The notes beneath the pieces are model-generated. The model searched no databases and was not told the DNA's origin. It saw only the letters and a program-made list of their open reading frames with translations. From Mycolicibacterium tusciae (GTDB lineage: Bacteria; Actinomycetota; Actinomycetes; Mycobacteriales; Mycobacteriaceae): DNA of 64,000 bases. The DNA lies in contig NZ_MVIM01000019.1 of assembly GCF_002086795.1 (NCBI RefSeq), positions 43,043-107,042 on the forward strand, written 5' to 3'. Positions 7,888 through 17,000 of the stretch are shown piece by piece (position 1 is the stretch's first letter; each line of letters opens with the position of its first letter). The position numbers were made by a program, and so were the translations under genes.

Positions 7888-8865
7888 ATGAGCTTCATTG
7901 ACAAGATTCGACGTCCCTGGGCGCGCCGGCTCACCATGGCTGCCGTAGCGGCGGCCCTGCTGCCAGGCGTAGTGGGCCTCACGGGGCAGTCTCCGACCGC
8001 CGAGGCGTTCTCTCGGCCCGGTCTGCCGGTGGAGTACCTCATGGTCCCCTCGCCGTCGATGGGCCGCGACATCAAGATCCAGTTCCAGAAGGGAACCGGG
8101 TCGAAGGCTGTGTACCTGCTCGACGGTCTGCGTGCCCGCGACGACTTCAACGGGTGGGACCTCGAGACCCAGGCGTTCGAGTGGTATTTCGACACGCCGT
8201 TGTCCGTGATCATGCCCGTCGGTGGCCAGTCCAGCTTCTACTCCGACTGGTATGCACCGGCCTGCGGCAAGAGCGGCTGCCAGACCTACAAGTGGGAGAC
8301 GTTCCTGACGAGCGAGCTGCCGAACTGGCTGGCCTCCGAACGCGGAGTGTCCACGACGGGCAACGCTGCCGTCGGTCTGTCGATGGCGGGCAACTCGGCG
8401 ATGATCCTCTCGGTCTATCACCCCCAGCAGTTCATCTATGCCGGGTCGCTGTCGGCCTTTCTCAACCCGTCCGAGGGCCAGTGGCCGTTCCTGATCAATA
8501 TGGCGATGGGTGACGCCGGCGGATACAAGGCCAACGACATGTGGGGCCCGACCGAAGACCCGAACAGCGCGTGGAAGCGCAACGACCCGATGCTGCAGAT
8601 CCCTGCGCTGGTGGCCAACAACACCCGCCTGTGGGTCTACTGCGGCAACGGAACGCCCAACGAGCTCGGCGGCGCGAACCTGCCCGCTACGTTCCTCGAG
8701 GGTCTGACCATCCGGACCAACGAGACGTTCCGCGACAACTACATCGCCGCGGGCGGCAACAACGCCGTGTTCAACTTCCCGCCCTACGGCACGCACAGCT
8801 GGGAGTACTGGGGTCAGCAGCTTCAGGCGATGAAGCCCGACCTGATCTCGCACCTCGGTAGCTGA
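7888..8865 (+). CDS. Antigen 85-family mycolyltransferase (secreted)
   Basis: A 325-residue antigen 85/Fbp protein. A signal peptide (about residues 1-40, with RRPWARRLTMAAVAAALLPG) precedes the mature start FSRPGLPVEYL, which is the conserved Ag85 N-terminus. The nucleophile is the Ser of GLSMAGNSA. The mature protein keeps the family blocks MPVGGQSSFYSDWY, CQTYKWETFLTSELP, MGDAGGYKA, DMWGP, ANNTRLWVYCGNG and GTHSWEYWG, the last holding the catalytic His. The family transfers mycolate between trehalose monomycolates and onto arabinogalactan outside the membrane. It most resembles FbpB/FbpA, but I cannot fix the paralogue. It stands alone, followed by a strong terminator. Confidence 0.96.
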   Translation: MSFIDKIRRPWARRLTMAAVAAALLPGVVGLTGQSPTAEAFSRPGLPVEYLMVPSPSMGRDIKIQFQKGTGSKAVYLLDGLRARDDFNGWDLETQAFEWYFDTPLSVIMPVGGQSSFYSDWYAPACGKSGCQTYKWETFLTSELPNWLASERGVSTTGNAAVGLSMAGNSAMILSVYHPQQFIYAGSLSAFLNPSEGQWPFLINMAMGDAGGYKANDMWGPTEDPNSAWKRNDPMLQIPALVANNTRLWVYCGNGTPNELGGANLPATFLEGLTIRTNETFRDNYIAAGGNNAVFNFPPYGTHSWEYWGQQLQAMKPDLISHLGS

Positions 8866-8876
8866 CGGTTCGCAAG

Positions 8877-8916
8877 GTCCCCGACACTCGGCTTGCCCGG
8901 GTGATCGGGGACTTTT
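8877..8916 (+). terminator. Rho-independent terminator after the Ag85 gene
   Basis: An 8-base exact inverted repeat, GTCCCCGA (8877-8884) and TCGGGGAC (8905-8912), is followed directly by TTTT. It lies 11 nt after the Ag85 stop. It also covers a possible upstream GTG start of the next gene, which argues that the next gene really begins at 8961. Confidence 0.8.
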
Positions 8917-8960
8917 GCGTTCCCCTACCTTCGGTGTGGGCCCAGATGAGAATGAGTTCC

Positions 8961-9959
8961 ATGTCTGAAGTCAATGCGTTGGTCGCACACCAGGACGCCG
9001 AGGGCTCCATCACGCTGCGGCACGAGGTCGTCGACGCGTCCTTCCTGCCCGATGGCGATGTGCAGATCGCCGTCGAATACTCGGGGATCAACTACAAGGA
9101 CGCCCTGGCCATTACGCCGAAGGGGGGAGTCGCGCGGGAGTACCCGCTGATTCCGGGCATCGACGTCGCCGGAACCGTCACCTCGAGCTCGTCCACCGAA
9201 TTCGCGGTGGGTGACCGCGTCGTCGCCCACGGTTATGACATCGGCACCGGTCGCCACGGCGGCTACGCGGACACCGCGCGCTACCCCGCCGACTATCTGG
9301 TGAAGCTCGACGAGTTGACGACCGCCGAGGCCGCGGCTATCGGCACGGCGGGATTCACTGCGGCCATGAGCGTCAATGCAATTCGCGCGGCGGGTGTACA
9401 GCCGGCCGACGGCCCGATTCTGGTTACCGGTGCGACGGGCGGGGTCGGCAGCGTCAGCGTCGATCTATTGGCCGGACTCGGGTACGAGGTGGTCGCGTCG
9501 AGCGGTAAGGCCGAAGCCCACGACTGGCTGATGGAACTGGGCGCCACGCAGGTGATCGGTCGGCTCCCCGCAGAGGGGGAGAAGGTACGGGCGCTCGGCA
9601 AGTCGCAGTGGGCCGGCGTCGTCGACAGCGTGGGCGGCGACACCCTGGCCTACGCATTGAGCACGTTGAATTACGGTGCGATCGCAGCGATCTCAGGTCT
9701 GGCCCGGTCGGCTGACCTACCGACGACGGTGATGCCGTTCATTCTGCGCGGCGTAACCCTGGCCGGCATCGACTCGGTACAGCTGCCGATCGGGGCGCGT
9801 CGCGACGTGTGGCGTCAACTCGCGGGCGAACTCAAGCCGCGTCACCTGGGCAGTATCACCAAGGACGTCTCGGTGCTCGAAGCGCCGCACACGCTGCGCA
9901 CGATCATCGGCGGCGGCGTCACCGGCCGCACGCGAGTCGTCGTACACGACGGATTCTAG
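8961..9959 (+). CDS. MDR-family NADPH oxidoreductase (YhdH/AcuI-like)
   Basis: A 332-residue zinc-independent medium-chain reductase of the YhdH/AcuI (acrylyl-CoA reductase) type from ATG at 8961. Marks are VEYSGINYKDALAIT near residue 37, PGIDVAGTV near 68, VLVTGATGGVGSVSVDLLA (NADPH-binding glycine motif) near 152 and AAISGLARSADLPTTVMPFI near 243. No Zn-binding Cys clusters are seen. The family reduces activated double bonds such as acryloyl-CoA or quinones. The start was placed after the terminator; ATGs at 8946 and 8952 are also possible. The gene is convergent with the fadE23-like gene. Confidence 0.88.
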   Translation: MSEVNALVAHQDAEGSITLRHEVVDASFLPDGDVQIAVEYSGINYKDALAITPKGGVAREYPLIPGIDVAGTVTSSSSTEFAVGDRVVAHGYDIGTGRHGGYADTARYPADYLVKLDELTTAEAAAIGTAGFTAAMSVNAIRAAGVQPADGPILVTGATGGVGSVSVDLLAGLGYEVVASSGKAEAHDWLMELGATQVIGRLPAEGEKVRALGKSQWAGVVDSVGGDTLAYALSTLNYGAIAAISGLARSADLPTTVMPFILRGVTLAGIDSVQLPIGARRDVWRQLAGELKPRHLGSITKDVSVLEAPHTLRTIIGGGVTGRTRVVVHDGF

Positions 9960-10036
9960 TTTGACGACGAACGTGGGTTACCCGCACGCATTTTGCGCAT
10001 GAGGCGTGCTTCAAGTCCACACTCGACGAACTGAAC

Positions 10037-11248
10037 CTACTTCAGTTCGGACGACGACAGGCCCAGCAGCCGACGGGCAACCACCAGCTGCTGAATCTGC
10101 TGTGTGCCCTCGAAGATGTCGAGGATCTTGCTGTCGCGGGCCCACTTTTCCAGCAGCGTCTGCTCGGAATAGCCGACGGTGCCTGCCAATTCGACGGCCT
10201 TGAGCGTGATGTCACTGGCGACGCGGCCGGCCTTGGCCTTGCCCATCGACGCTTCCTTGGAGTTCGGGATGTTGTTGTCGGCCTGCCACGCAGAGCGCAC
10301 CATCAGCAGATACGCCGACTCCCAATCGGACTCCATCCGCAGGAACTCGGCGGCGGGCGCGCTCTGCGCGTGCGAGGGCTTGTCGTAGGAGATCTCCACA
10401 CCGGCTTCGGTGAGGATCTTGCGCAGCTCCTCGAGTGCGGCACGGGCGATGCCGACGGCCATCGCGGCAACGACGGGCCGGGTGTTGTCGAACGTCTCCA
10501 TGACGCCCGCGAAGCCCTTCTCGACCTCGACGTCCGGGCTGCCGAGCAGGTTTTCCTTCGGGATGCGCGCGTTGTCGAACCGGATGGCGGCCGTGTCGGA
10601 GGCCTTGATGCCGAGCTTGTCCTCGAGGCGTTCGACGGTGACGCCGGGGTGTTCGCGCGGCACGATGAACGACTTGATCGCCGCGCGGCCCATCGACTTG
10701 TCCAGGGTCGCCCACACCACGATGTGGGTGGCGCGCGATCCCGCGGTGACATAGATCTTCTCGCCGTTGATGACGTACTCGTCGCCGTCGAGCTTCGCCG
10801 TGGTCGTCACCGCGGCCGAGTCGGACCCGAAGCCCGGCTCGGTGATCGCCATCGCCGCCCACACGTCCTTGCCGAGCTTGTCGAGCTGTTCACGAGTCGC
10901 CACGCTGGAGATCGCGGCGTTGCCGAGGCCCTGGCGCGGCACCGACAACATCAAAGCCACGTCGCCCCAACTGACTTCCATCACGTTGAGCACGGCCGAC
11001 ATGTTGGCGCCATTGTGGTTGACGTCTCTGGCTTCTCCGGCCGCGAACGCTTCGGCGCCCGCGAAGGCGATGGCGTTGGCGCCCGAGATACCCTCGAAGA
11101 GTGTGGCCAGCGTGTCGAGTTCGACCGGGTACTCGTGTTCCCGCAGATCCCACTTGCGTGAGATCGGCCGCAGCATCTCGGCGGCGCCGTTGTGCGCCAT
11201 GTCGATCACTGCTTCGAGCTTCTTCGGCAGTTCCAGATTGATTGCCAT
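10037..11248 (-). CDS. fadE23: Acyl-CoA dehydrogenase, FadE23-like
   Basis: A 403-residue acyl-CoA dehydrogenase. Blocks include AMAITEPGFGSDSAAVTTTA near residue 128, GEKIYVTAGSRATHIVVWA, DKLGIKASDTAAIRFDNARI and the C-terminal ILDIFEGTQQIQQLVVARRL, which holds the usual Glu-Gly-Thr region. The opening MAINLELPKKLEAVID matches what I know of mycobacterial FadE23. It follows the fadE24-like gene by 21 nt in the same direction, as in the M. tuberculosis fadE24-fadE23 pair, where the two are thought to act together as an obligate heteromer. Substrate not established. Expression probably depends on the operators at 12711-12753. Confidence 0.85.
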   Translation of the reverse strand: MAINLELPKKLEAVIDMAHNGAAEMLRPISRKWDLREHEYPVELDTLATLFEGISGANAIAFAGAEAFAAGEARDVNHNGANMSAVLNVMEVSWGDVALMLSVPRQGLGNAAISSVATREQLDKLGKDVWAAMAITEPGFGSDSAAVTTTAKLDGDEYVINGEKIYVTAGSRATHIVVWATLDKSMGRAAIKSFIVPREHPGVTVERLEDKLGIKASDTAAIRFDNARIPKENLLGSPDVEVEKGFAGVMETFDNTRPVVAAMAVGIARAALEELRKILTEAGVEISYDKPSHAQSAPAAEFLRMESDWESAYLLMVRSAWQADNNIPNSKEASMGKAKAGRVASDITLKAVELAGTVGYSEQTLLEKWARDSKILDIFEGTQQIQQLVVARRLLGLSSSELK

Positions 11249-11269
11249 GATTCGACTTTCGTTAGAAGA

Positions 11270-12667
11270 CTAGATAACGACGACACCCTCGGCGACGCCG
11301 ATCGCCCGCAGATCGCGGTACCAGCGTTCGACCGGGTGTTCCTTGGTGTAGCCGTGGCCACCGAGCAGTTGCACTCCGTCGAGTCCGATCTGCATGCCTT
11401 TGTCGGCGCCGAGTCGCTTCGCCAGCGCCGCTTCCCGGGCGAACGGCAGACCCTGGTCGGCGCGTGCGGCACCGCGCCAGGTGATCAATCGCAGACCGTC
11501 GAACTCGATCGCGATGTTGGCACACATGAACGCGACCGCCTGCCGGTGCGCGATCGGTTCACCGAATGCATGCCGCTCCTTGACATATGGCACCACGTAG
11601 TCGAGCACCGCGTGCGCCGTGCCGACCGCCAGCGCGGCCCAGCCGAGGCGGGACAGCGCGATGGCCTCCGAATAGTCCTGATCGCTGGCCCCGCCCTCGC
11701 CAAGACGAGCCGACAGCGGAACGATGACGTTCTCCAGTTCGACCTGTCCGAGAGCGGCGGCGCGGATACCCATGCTCGGGTCCGCCTTGACGGATACGCC
11801 GCGTGACGACGATTCGACGATGAACAGCGCGGGCTTGCCGTTGAGTTGTGCTGCCACAATGAATAATTCGGCGTTCGCGGCGGCGGGCACCAATGACTTG
11901 ACGCCGTCGAGACGGTAGCCGCTCGGGGTGCGCACCGCCGTCGTCTTCAGCGCGGTCGGGTCGAACAGGGGGTGCGGCTCGGAGATCGCCACGCACGCCT
12001 GCGGCACATTCTCGCCGGCGAACTCCTTCAGGTAGGTCGCCTGCTGGTCGGCGCTGCCCCAGTGCGTGAGGGCCGACGCGACGCCTGCGGGCGCCAGGAT
12101 CGGCAGCGCGAGTCCCATGTCGCCGTAGGCCAGCGCCTCGGCTACGAGCACATTGGTGACGGCTGCGCGATGGGCGGCGATTCCGTCGAAGTCCTCGGGA
12201 ATGTTGATTGCCGTGATACCGAGTTCGGTGGCCTTGGTGACGAGATCGGGTGGATAGGTCGCGGACTCGTCGGCGTCGTGGGCCGCGGGGCGCATCACTT
12301 CCTCGGCGAACTCACCGAGCGTGTCGACGATCATCTTCTGCTCGTCGTCGGGAGTCAGGTCGAAGTAGTCAGAACCGCTCTTCTTCAGCCGGGTCGGCCC
12401 GCCCTGGGCGCCGGATGCACGCTTGAACTGACGGCTCGCGGCGCCGGCGACCGAGAACACCTGCTTGACGCCGTACTGCAGACCGCGGTTCAGCGGCTCG
12501 CGCAGCTTGTAGCGGTCGAGGAACTCCTGACCGACCAGTGGGGTGACCAGCGCCAGACCCAGCTCGGTCGCGGTGCGCTTGCGCCTGCGCATACCAACCG
12601 AGCTTTCCTTGCCTTTGCGCTTGGGCCGCGGTGAAGATCCGCTTTTCGACGGCAGGCTTTCGGACAT
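11270..12667 (-). CDS. fadE24: Acyl-CoA dehydrogenase, FadE24-like
   Basis: A 465-residue acyl-CoA dehydrogenase, longer than FadE23 because of an extra N-terminal stretch rich in Arg/Lys/Ser (residues 1-40). The core shows YFDLTPDDEQKMIVDTLGEF, NIPEDFDG, YGDMGLALPILAPAG, CVAISEPHPLFDP and a C-terminal GVQLLGGHGYTKEHPVERWYRD block. It precedes fadE23 by 21 nt, and partners probably form a heterotetramer as known for several mycobacterial FadE pairs. Two tandem palindromes stand 44-86 nt upstream. The start ATG at 12667 gives the mycobacterial-length protein. Confidence 0.85.
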   Translation of the reverse strand: MSESLPSKSGSSPRPKRKGKESSVGMRRRKRTATELGLALVTPLVGQEFLDRYKLREPLNRGLQYGVKQVFSVAGAASRQFKRASGAQGGPTRLKKSGSDYFDLTPDDEQKMIVDTLGEFAEEVMRPAAHDADESATYPPDLVTKATELGITAINIPEDFDGIAAHRAAVTNVLVAEALAYGDMGLALPILAPAGVASALTHWGSADQQATYLKEFAGENVPQACVAISEPHPLFDPTALKTTAVRTPSGYRLDGVKSLVPAAANAELFIVAAQLNGKPALFIVESSSRGVSVKADPSMGIRAAALGQVELENVIVPLSARLGEGGASDQDYSEAIALSRLGWAALAVGTAHAVLDYVVPYVKERHAFGEPIAHRQAVAFMCANIAIEFDGLRLITWRGAARADQGLPFAREAALAKRLGADKGMQIGLDGVQLLGGHGYTKEHPVERWYRDLRAIGVAEGVVVI

Positions 12668-12710
12668 TTCAACTGCCTCGCTTAGAAAGATTGACGTTCA
12701 CATTTCCGGA

Positions 12711-12753
12711 ACTGACTCCAGAGTAAGGTATGCGAACTGACTCACCAGTAAGT
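12711..12753. promoter_or_regulatory. Two tandem TetR-type operators before fadE24-fadE23
   Basis: Two copies of the palindrome ACTnACTnnnnAGTnAGT lie 25 bases apart: ACTGACTCCAGAGTAAGG (12711-12728, one arm base off) and ACTGACTCACCAGTAAGT (12736-12753, perfect). Both lie in the 114-bp gap between fadE24 (start 12667) and the end of the WS/DGAT gene. The form suits cooperative TetR binding. No TetR gene is adjacent, so the regulator is encoded elsewhere. Confidence 0.7.
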
Positions 12754-12781
12754 TCGGTAGGAATGTTGCGTAGTTCACACG

Positions 12782-14215
12782 TCAGACCGTGGCCAGGAGC
12801 TCGTCGAATGCGGCCTGCATGCACTCGGCGTAGTGCGCGGGGTCTGGTAGTGCGTCGCGGTCCGCGGTGACGCCCATCGAGACGGTTCCGTTGTAGCTCG
12901 CAATGACGTGGAACAGGTTCAAGCCCGCGATCAACGGCCCCAATCCGGTGACCCGGATCAGGCGTGCGCCGTTGAAATAGATCGGCACTTCAGGTCCGGG
13001 CACATTGCTCAAGTTGGTGTTGGCGATCGGCGGACTGCTGAAGGGTAGCGCCGACGCCGCTTTGATGGTCAGACCGAGCAGCGTGGTGGGAACGAGGCCG
13101 ACGAGCTCCATCAGCCGGTTGGTGTTGGACGTATCGGAGTTCTCACGAAACGCGGATGCCTCGGCCACGATCGACACGAGCCGCTTGTGTGGATCCGACA
13201 TAGTCGTCTGCAGCGACTGCAGTCTGCCGAACAACCGGTTTCCGCCCGCCCCTTTCTCGCTGGAATCCCGTATCGACGCGGGGCACGCAGTGAGGAGTGT
13301 CTCTTCCGGCAACTCGTCATGGTCTTCGAGGTAGCGCCTCAACGCCCCGCCGACATAAGCCACCGCGACGTCGTTGATCGTCGCCCCCGGCACGGTCGAT
13401 TTGATGCGCTGGAAGTCGGCGAGGTCATGGAACCGAGCCTCGAAAACCCGGTGGGGAGAAGCGGACCCGTTGAACCGAGTGGTCGGGGCGAATAAGGACG
13501 GCGGGTCGCCACCGAGCGCCGCGGCGACGCCACCGGCCACCTTGGCGGGCAGCCCGGCGACCTGGCGGAACGCCTTCAGCGCACTTGGCACGACGACGCT
13601 GCCCGCGCGCATTGGATACTGCGCGATATTGACCGCGGTCTTGGACACCAGAGTGGATGTTGACGGCAGTTCGTCTGGCTCCCAGGGTGTTTCGGGAGGT
13701 GCGGGGCGAGGACCGTCGGGTGCGAGATCGTGCAGGGCGGCCAGCAGCTCGACACTTTCCATGCCGTCGGCGGCGCAGTGGTGCAGTTTCACGCCGACCG
13801 CGAACGATCCCGGCGGGACACCGGGCACCGAGTTGAGTCCCTCGATGACGGTCATCTCCCACGGCGGACGACGCAAGTCGATCTGCCGGGCGTGGATGCG
13901 CGCGATCTGGATGCACAACTGACGCCAGTCTCCTGGCTGCGGCAGCGCAATGTGGCGGACGTGGTACTCGAGATCGAAGTTGGGGTCGTCCACCCAATAC
14001 GGCTTGTGCAGGCCGCCGGGGAGTTCGGTCAGCCGCCGCCGAAATGTCGGCGCGAGGTGCAGTCGGCTGTCGACCTCTTCGAGGATGCCTTTGAAGGTGA
14101 CCCGCCCGCCGGGCGCCGTCGCCGGGTCGTAGATCAGCAGCATCTGGATCTGCATCGGAGTCTCGGGACGCTCGGCGCGCAACATCATGTCATCGGTCCA
14201 GCTCAGCTGCTGCAC
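12782..14215 (-). CDS. Wax ester synthase/diacylglycerol acyltransferase (WS/DGAT)
   Basis: A 477-residue WS/DGAT (Tgs-type) protein from GTG at 14215. The active-site HHxxxDG motif is visible as KLHHCAADGMES near residue 144. Other blocks are the opening LSWTDDMMLRAERPETPMQI, TINDVAVAYVGGALRRYL and SNVPGPEVPIYFNGARL near the C-terminus. The family joins acyl-CoA to diacylglycerol or fatty alcohol, making storage lipid at the membrane. The frame stays open to 14275, but GTG at 14215 has an AGGGGAG site 6 nt upstream and matches the family N-terminus. It ends 114 bp before the fadE24 start. Confidence 0.93.
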   Translation of the reverse strand: MQQLSWTDDMMLRAERPETPMQIQMLLIYDPATAPGGRVTFKGILEEVDSRLHLAPTFRRRLTELPGGLHKPYWVDDPNFDLEYHVRHIALPQPGDWRQLCIQIARIHARQIDLRRPPWEMTVIEGLNSVPGVPPGSFAVGVKLHHCAADGMESVELLAALHDLAPDGPRPAPPETPWEPDELPSTSTLVSKTAVNIAQYPMRAGSVVVPSALKAFRQVAGLPAKVAGGVAAALGGDPPSLFAPTTRFNGSASPHRVFEARFHDLADFQRIKSTVPGATINDVAVAYVGGALRRYLEDHDELPEETLLTACPASIRDSSEKGAGGNRLFGRLQSLQTTMSDPHKRLVSIVAEASAFRENSDTSNTNRLMELVGLVPTTLLGLTIKAASALPFSSPPIANTNLSNVPGPEVPIYFNGARLIRVTGLGPLIAGLNLFHVIASYNGTVSMGVTADRDALPDPAHYAECMQAAFDELLATV

Positions 14216-14293
14216 GGATGCTCCCCTCTGAGCAGAATCGATCGACGCGACGGCGTCATCACATGATGACGCCATTCGAACTCAGATATCGGG

Positions 14294-15070
14294 CTATCGG
14301 AGACGCGCGAGCACAGCGTCGTGCAGCTTCCCGTTGGTGGCGATAGCGCTTCCACCGTGAGGGCCCGGCTGCCCCGCGACGCTCGTGAACGTGCCGCCCG
14401 CCTCCCGCACCAGAATGTCGAGGGCGGCCAGGTCCCACAGCTTCACCTCCGGTTCGACGGCGATGTCCACGGCGCCCTCGGCGACCAAGCAGTAGGACCA
14501 GAAGTCGCCGTAGCCGCGAACCCGCCACACCTCGTCGGTGAGCTCCAGAAACCGTGGGCGCAATCCGTCCCACCCGGTGGTGAGATCGGAGTACGTCAGG
14601 CTCGCCGAGGCGATGTCGTCGACGCCGGACACCGAGATGCGCCGCGTCTGCCCGCCGAACGACGCGAACGCGCCCTCGCCGCCGCCGGCCCACCAGCGCC
14701 GGTGCAGCGCGGGAGCGCTGACGACACCCACCACGGGCACGCCGTCGTCGAGCAACGCGATCAACGTGGCCCACACCGGAACGCCGCGGACGAAGTTCTT
14801 CGTACCGTCGATGGGGTCGACGACCCACTGGCGGCCGCTGAAAACCGCTGTGCCGCCGAACTCTTCACCGAGCACGACGTCGTCCGGCCGGTGCGCCGCC
14901 AGCGCCTCGCGGACCAGCTCTTCGACCGAGCGATCGGCATCCGTCACGGGAGTGAGGTCCGGTTTCGTCTCGACCCGCAGATCCAGCGCGCCGAAACGAG
15001 CCAGCGTCTGCGCGTCGGCGGCGTCGGCCATCTGCAGCGCGAAGGCAAGGTCATCGCCAACGGTCGTCAT
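14294..15070 (-). CDS. hisN: Histidinol-phosphate phosphatase (inositol monophosphatase family)
   Basis: A 258-residue inositol-monophosphatase-fold protein. The metal-binding signature is VVDPIDGTKNFVRG near residue 83, preceded by VLGEEFGG near residue 65 and followed by KLWDLAALDILVREAGG near 205. The M. tuberculosis member of this type, Rv3137, serves as the histidinol-phosphate phosphatase of histidine biosynthesis, and the sequence agrees with that group; inositol monophosphatase is the alternative. It begins only 23 nt from a divergently read small membrane-protein gene, so the two share their promoter region. Confidence 0.85.
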   Translation of the reverse strand: MTTVGDDLAFALQMADAADAQTLARFGALDLRVETKPDLTPVTDADRSVEELVREALAAHRPDDVVLGEEFGGTAVFSGRQWVVDPIDGTKNFVRGVPVWATLIALLDDGVPVVGVVSAPALHRRWWAGGGEGAFASFGGQTRRISVSGVDDIASASLTYSDLTTGWDGLRPRFLELTDEVWRVRGYGDFWSYCLVAEGAVDIAVEPEVKLWDLAALDILVREAGGTFTSVAGQPGPHGGSAIATNGKLHDAVLARLR

Positions 15071-15093
15071 GCAACACGTCCTACCATGTCGGT

Positions 15094-15456
15094 GTGTGGG
15101 AAATCGCGATGGTCCTGGTCATGCTCGGGGTGCTCGTCGCCATCGCCGCCCCCTGGATCATGAGACGGCGCGGGGCAGGCAGCGACTGGGTGCACGGCCA
15201 GCTGCTGGTCACCGGCGTCAGTCCGCGACCCGAGGACGTCACCGGCGAGCAGTTCGTGACGATCACCGGGGTCATCAACGGCCCGACGGTCAACGAGCAT
15301 GTGATCTACCAGCGCATGGCGGTCGACGTCGACCAGTGGCCGACGATGTCTACGCTGTTTCCCGTCGTGTACTCGCCCAAGAACCCTGACAACTGGCGAT
15401 TCGCGCCGACCGCGGCCCCGCCGCAGCCACCCCCGCCGGGGCCCGAGATCTACTAG
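15094..15456 (+). CDS. Small membrane-anchored protein of unknown function
   Basis: A 120-residue protein starting at GTG 15094. Residues 4-23 form one hydrophobic segment (IAMVLVMLGVLVAIAAPWI) followed by RRR, so it is probably a single-pass protein with most of the chain outside the membrane-embedded part. The C-terminus is Pro-rich (AAPPQPPPPGPEIY). It has no recognised domain. It is divergent from hisN and ends 5 nt before the convergent fprA gene. It looks like a conserved mycobacterial hypothetical, but I cannot name it. Confidence 0.65.
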   Translation: MWEIAMVLVMLGVLVAIAAPWIMRRRGAGSDWVHGQLLVTGVSPRPEDVTGEQFVTITGVINGPTVNEHVIYQRMAVDVDQWPTMSTLFPVVYSPKNPDNWRFAPTAAPPQPPPPGPEIY

Positions 15457-15461
15457 CGGCT

Positions 15462-16838
15462 TCAGCCGTGGGCGATGCGCAGTAGCTCCGCGACGCTGGT
15501 CAGCTTCACCCGCGGCCGCCCGTGCGGCTCACCGGAGGTGCGCTCGTGTTCGTCGATCAGCTTCCAGTGGTCATCGGTGATCACCTTGGGCTGACGCTCG
15601 ACCAGCCATTCCGCCAGCTGCTCGGCATGATCGCTGCCGAAGTCTGAGAGCGACGCCGACGACAGGTCGGCGACCAACGTGTCGACGGTTTCCTGCGAGT
15701 CGCTCTTGTTGCTCCCTATGACACCGGTGGGGCCGCGCTTGATCCAGCCGACGACGTACTCGTTGCGACGGCCTTCGATCCGGCCACCGGTGTGCGGAAT
15801 CGTGCCGTTGCGCTCATGGAACGGCAGACCTTCCAGCTTCACCCCGCGGTAGCCGACCGCGCGCACCACCAACTGAGCCGGGACCTCCTCGCGTTCGCCG
15901 GTGTCTTTGGCGACGACGCGGCCATCCTCTTCGACCAGTTCGTTGCGGCCCAGCACGATGGACTCGACCTTGTCGGTGCCCTTGATCTCGATCGGCGACG
16001 TGCGGAACCGGAACACGATGCGGCGCTTGGCGCCCTTCGGTGTCTGCTCGCCGTATCCGCGCAACACCTTGATGTTGTTCTTGACGGTCTTGCCCGCGGC
16101 GTCCAGATCCTCGTCGGAGATATCGGCGAAGTCGGCGGGGTCGATGATCACGTCGACGTCGCCCAGGCCTTCGAGGTGGCCCAGTTCCCGCAGTTCCAGT
16201 GTGGTGAACGGGGCCTGCAGCGGACCGCGCCTGCCGATGATGAGGACCTCCTCGACCCCGCGGTCGTGCAGGGACTGCAGCGCATGGTCGGCGATGTCGG
16301 TGGCAGCCAGCACATCGGGGTCGGTCACCAAGATGCGCGCCACGTCCAGCGCGACGTTGCCGTTGCCGACCACCACGGCTCGCCCGGTCGACAGATCCGG
16401 TGCCATCTCCTCGAAGTGGGGGTGGGCGTTGTACCACCCCACGAAGTCGACGGCGGGCACGCTGCCGGGCAAATCCTCGCCGGGAATACCCAACGATCGA
16501 TCGGACTGCGCACCGACGGCATAGATCACCGCGTCGTAGCGTTCGGCCAGCTCAGCAGCTTGCACGTGGTCGCCGACCACGATGTTGCCGAAGAACCGGA
16601 AACGGGGGTCCAGCGCGGTCTTCTCGAACTGGGCACTGATGGACTTGATCTTCGGGTGGTCGGGTGCGACGCCCGAGCGCACCAGCCCCCACGGCGTGGG
16701 CAGCATCTCCAGCATGTCGACGCGGACATCCGCGTCGACTCCCTCTTTTTGCGAGACGTCGGCGAATTTCAGGAGCGAAGCGGCGGCGAAGTAGCCCGAG
16801 GGGCCGGAGCCGACGATCGCCACGTGGTAGGGGCGCAT
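15462..16838 (-). CDS. fprA: NADPH-ferredoxin/adrenodoxin-type reductase FprA
   Basis: A 458-residue FAD enzyme from ATG at 16838 (MRPYHVAIVGSGPSGY), with AAAGG-like AAAGG spacing upstream. The FAD motif GSGPSGYFAA is at the N-terminus, followed by PTPWGLVRSGVAPDHPKIK, typical of the adrenodoxin-reductase family. The NADPH site is VVVGNGNVALDVARIL near residue 165, then VLIIGRRGPLQAPFTTLELREL, and the C-terminal YVVGWIKRGPTGVIGSNK block. It passes electrons from NADPH to ferredoxins serving P450s and other redox systems. Here it is transcribed away from prfB and converges with the small membrane-protein gene. Confidence 0.95.
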   Translation of the reverse strand: MRPYHVAIVGSGPSGYFAAASLLKFADVSQKEGVDADVRVDMLEMLPTPWGLVRSGVAPDHPKIKSISAQFEKTALDPRFRFFGNIVVGDHVQAAELAERYDAVIYAVGAQSDRSLGIPGEDLPGSVPAVDFVGWYNAHPHFEEMAPDLSTGRAVVVGNGNVALDVARILVTDPDVLAATDIADHALQSLHDRGVEEVLIIGRRGPLQAPFTTLELRELGHLEGLGDVDVIIDPADFADISDEDLDAAGKTVKNNIKVLRGYGEQTPKGAKRRIVFRFRTSPIEIKGTDKVESIVLGRNELVEEDGRVVAKDTGEREEVPAQLVVRAVGYRGVKLEGLPFHERNGTIPHTGGRIEGRRNEYVVGWIKRGPTGVIGSNKSDSQETVDTLVADLSSASLSDFGSDHAEQLAEWLVERQPKVITDDHWKLIDEHERTSGEPHGRPRVKLTSVAELLRIAHG

Positions 16839-17000
16839 GAATACCTTTTGTTGAAGGTTGTCGCTACCCGGCCGCACGCAAAGGGCTGTCGCGTCGCGGC
16901 AGGGCTGGTTGCCATCTCCGATGCTAAAGGCGAACCCTGCCGAATTGCCGCCAGTCAGGGATAACAGTGTCGGGATCTCTCACAGGTACCCTGAATTCCC

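Noticed and set aside
8901..8960. Upstream GTG/ATG starts for the MDR reductase
   Set aside because: The GTG at 8901 lies inside the terminator stem of the Ag85 gene; homology begins at the ATG at 8961.
9960..10036. Third copy of the intergenic hairpin repeat
   Set aside because: It shares only a CGCATTTTGCGC-like patch with the two copies; arms and core do not match.
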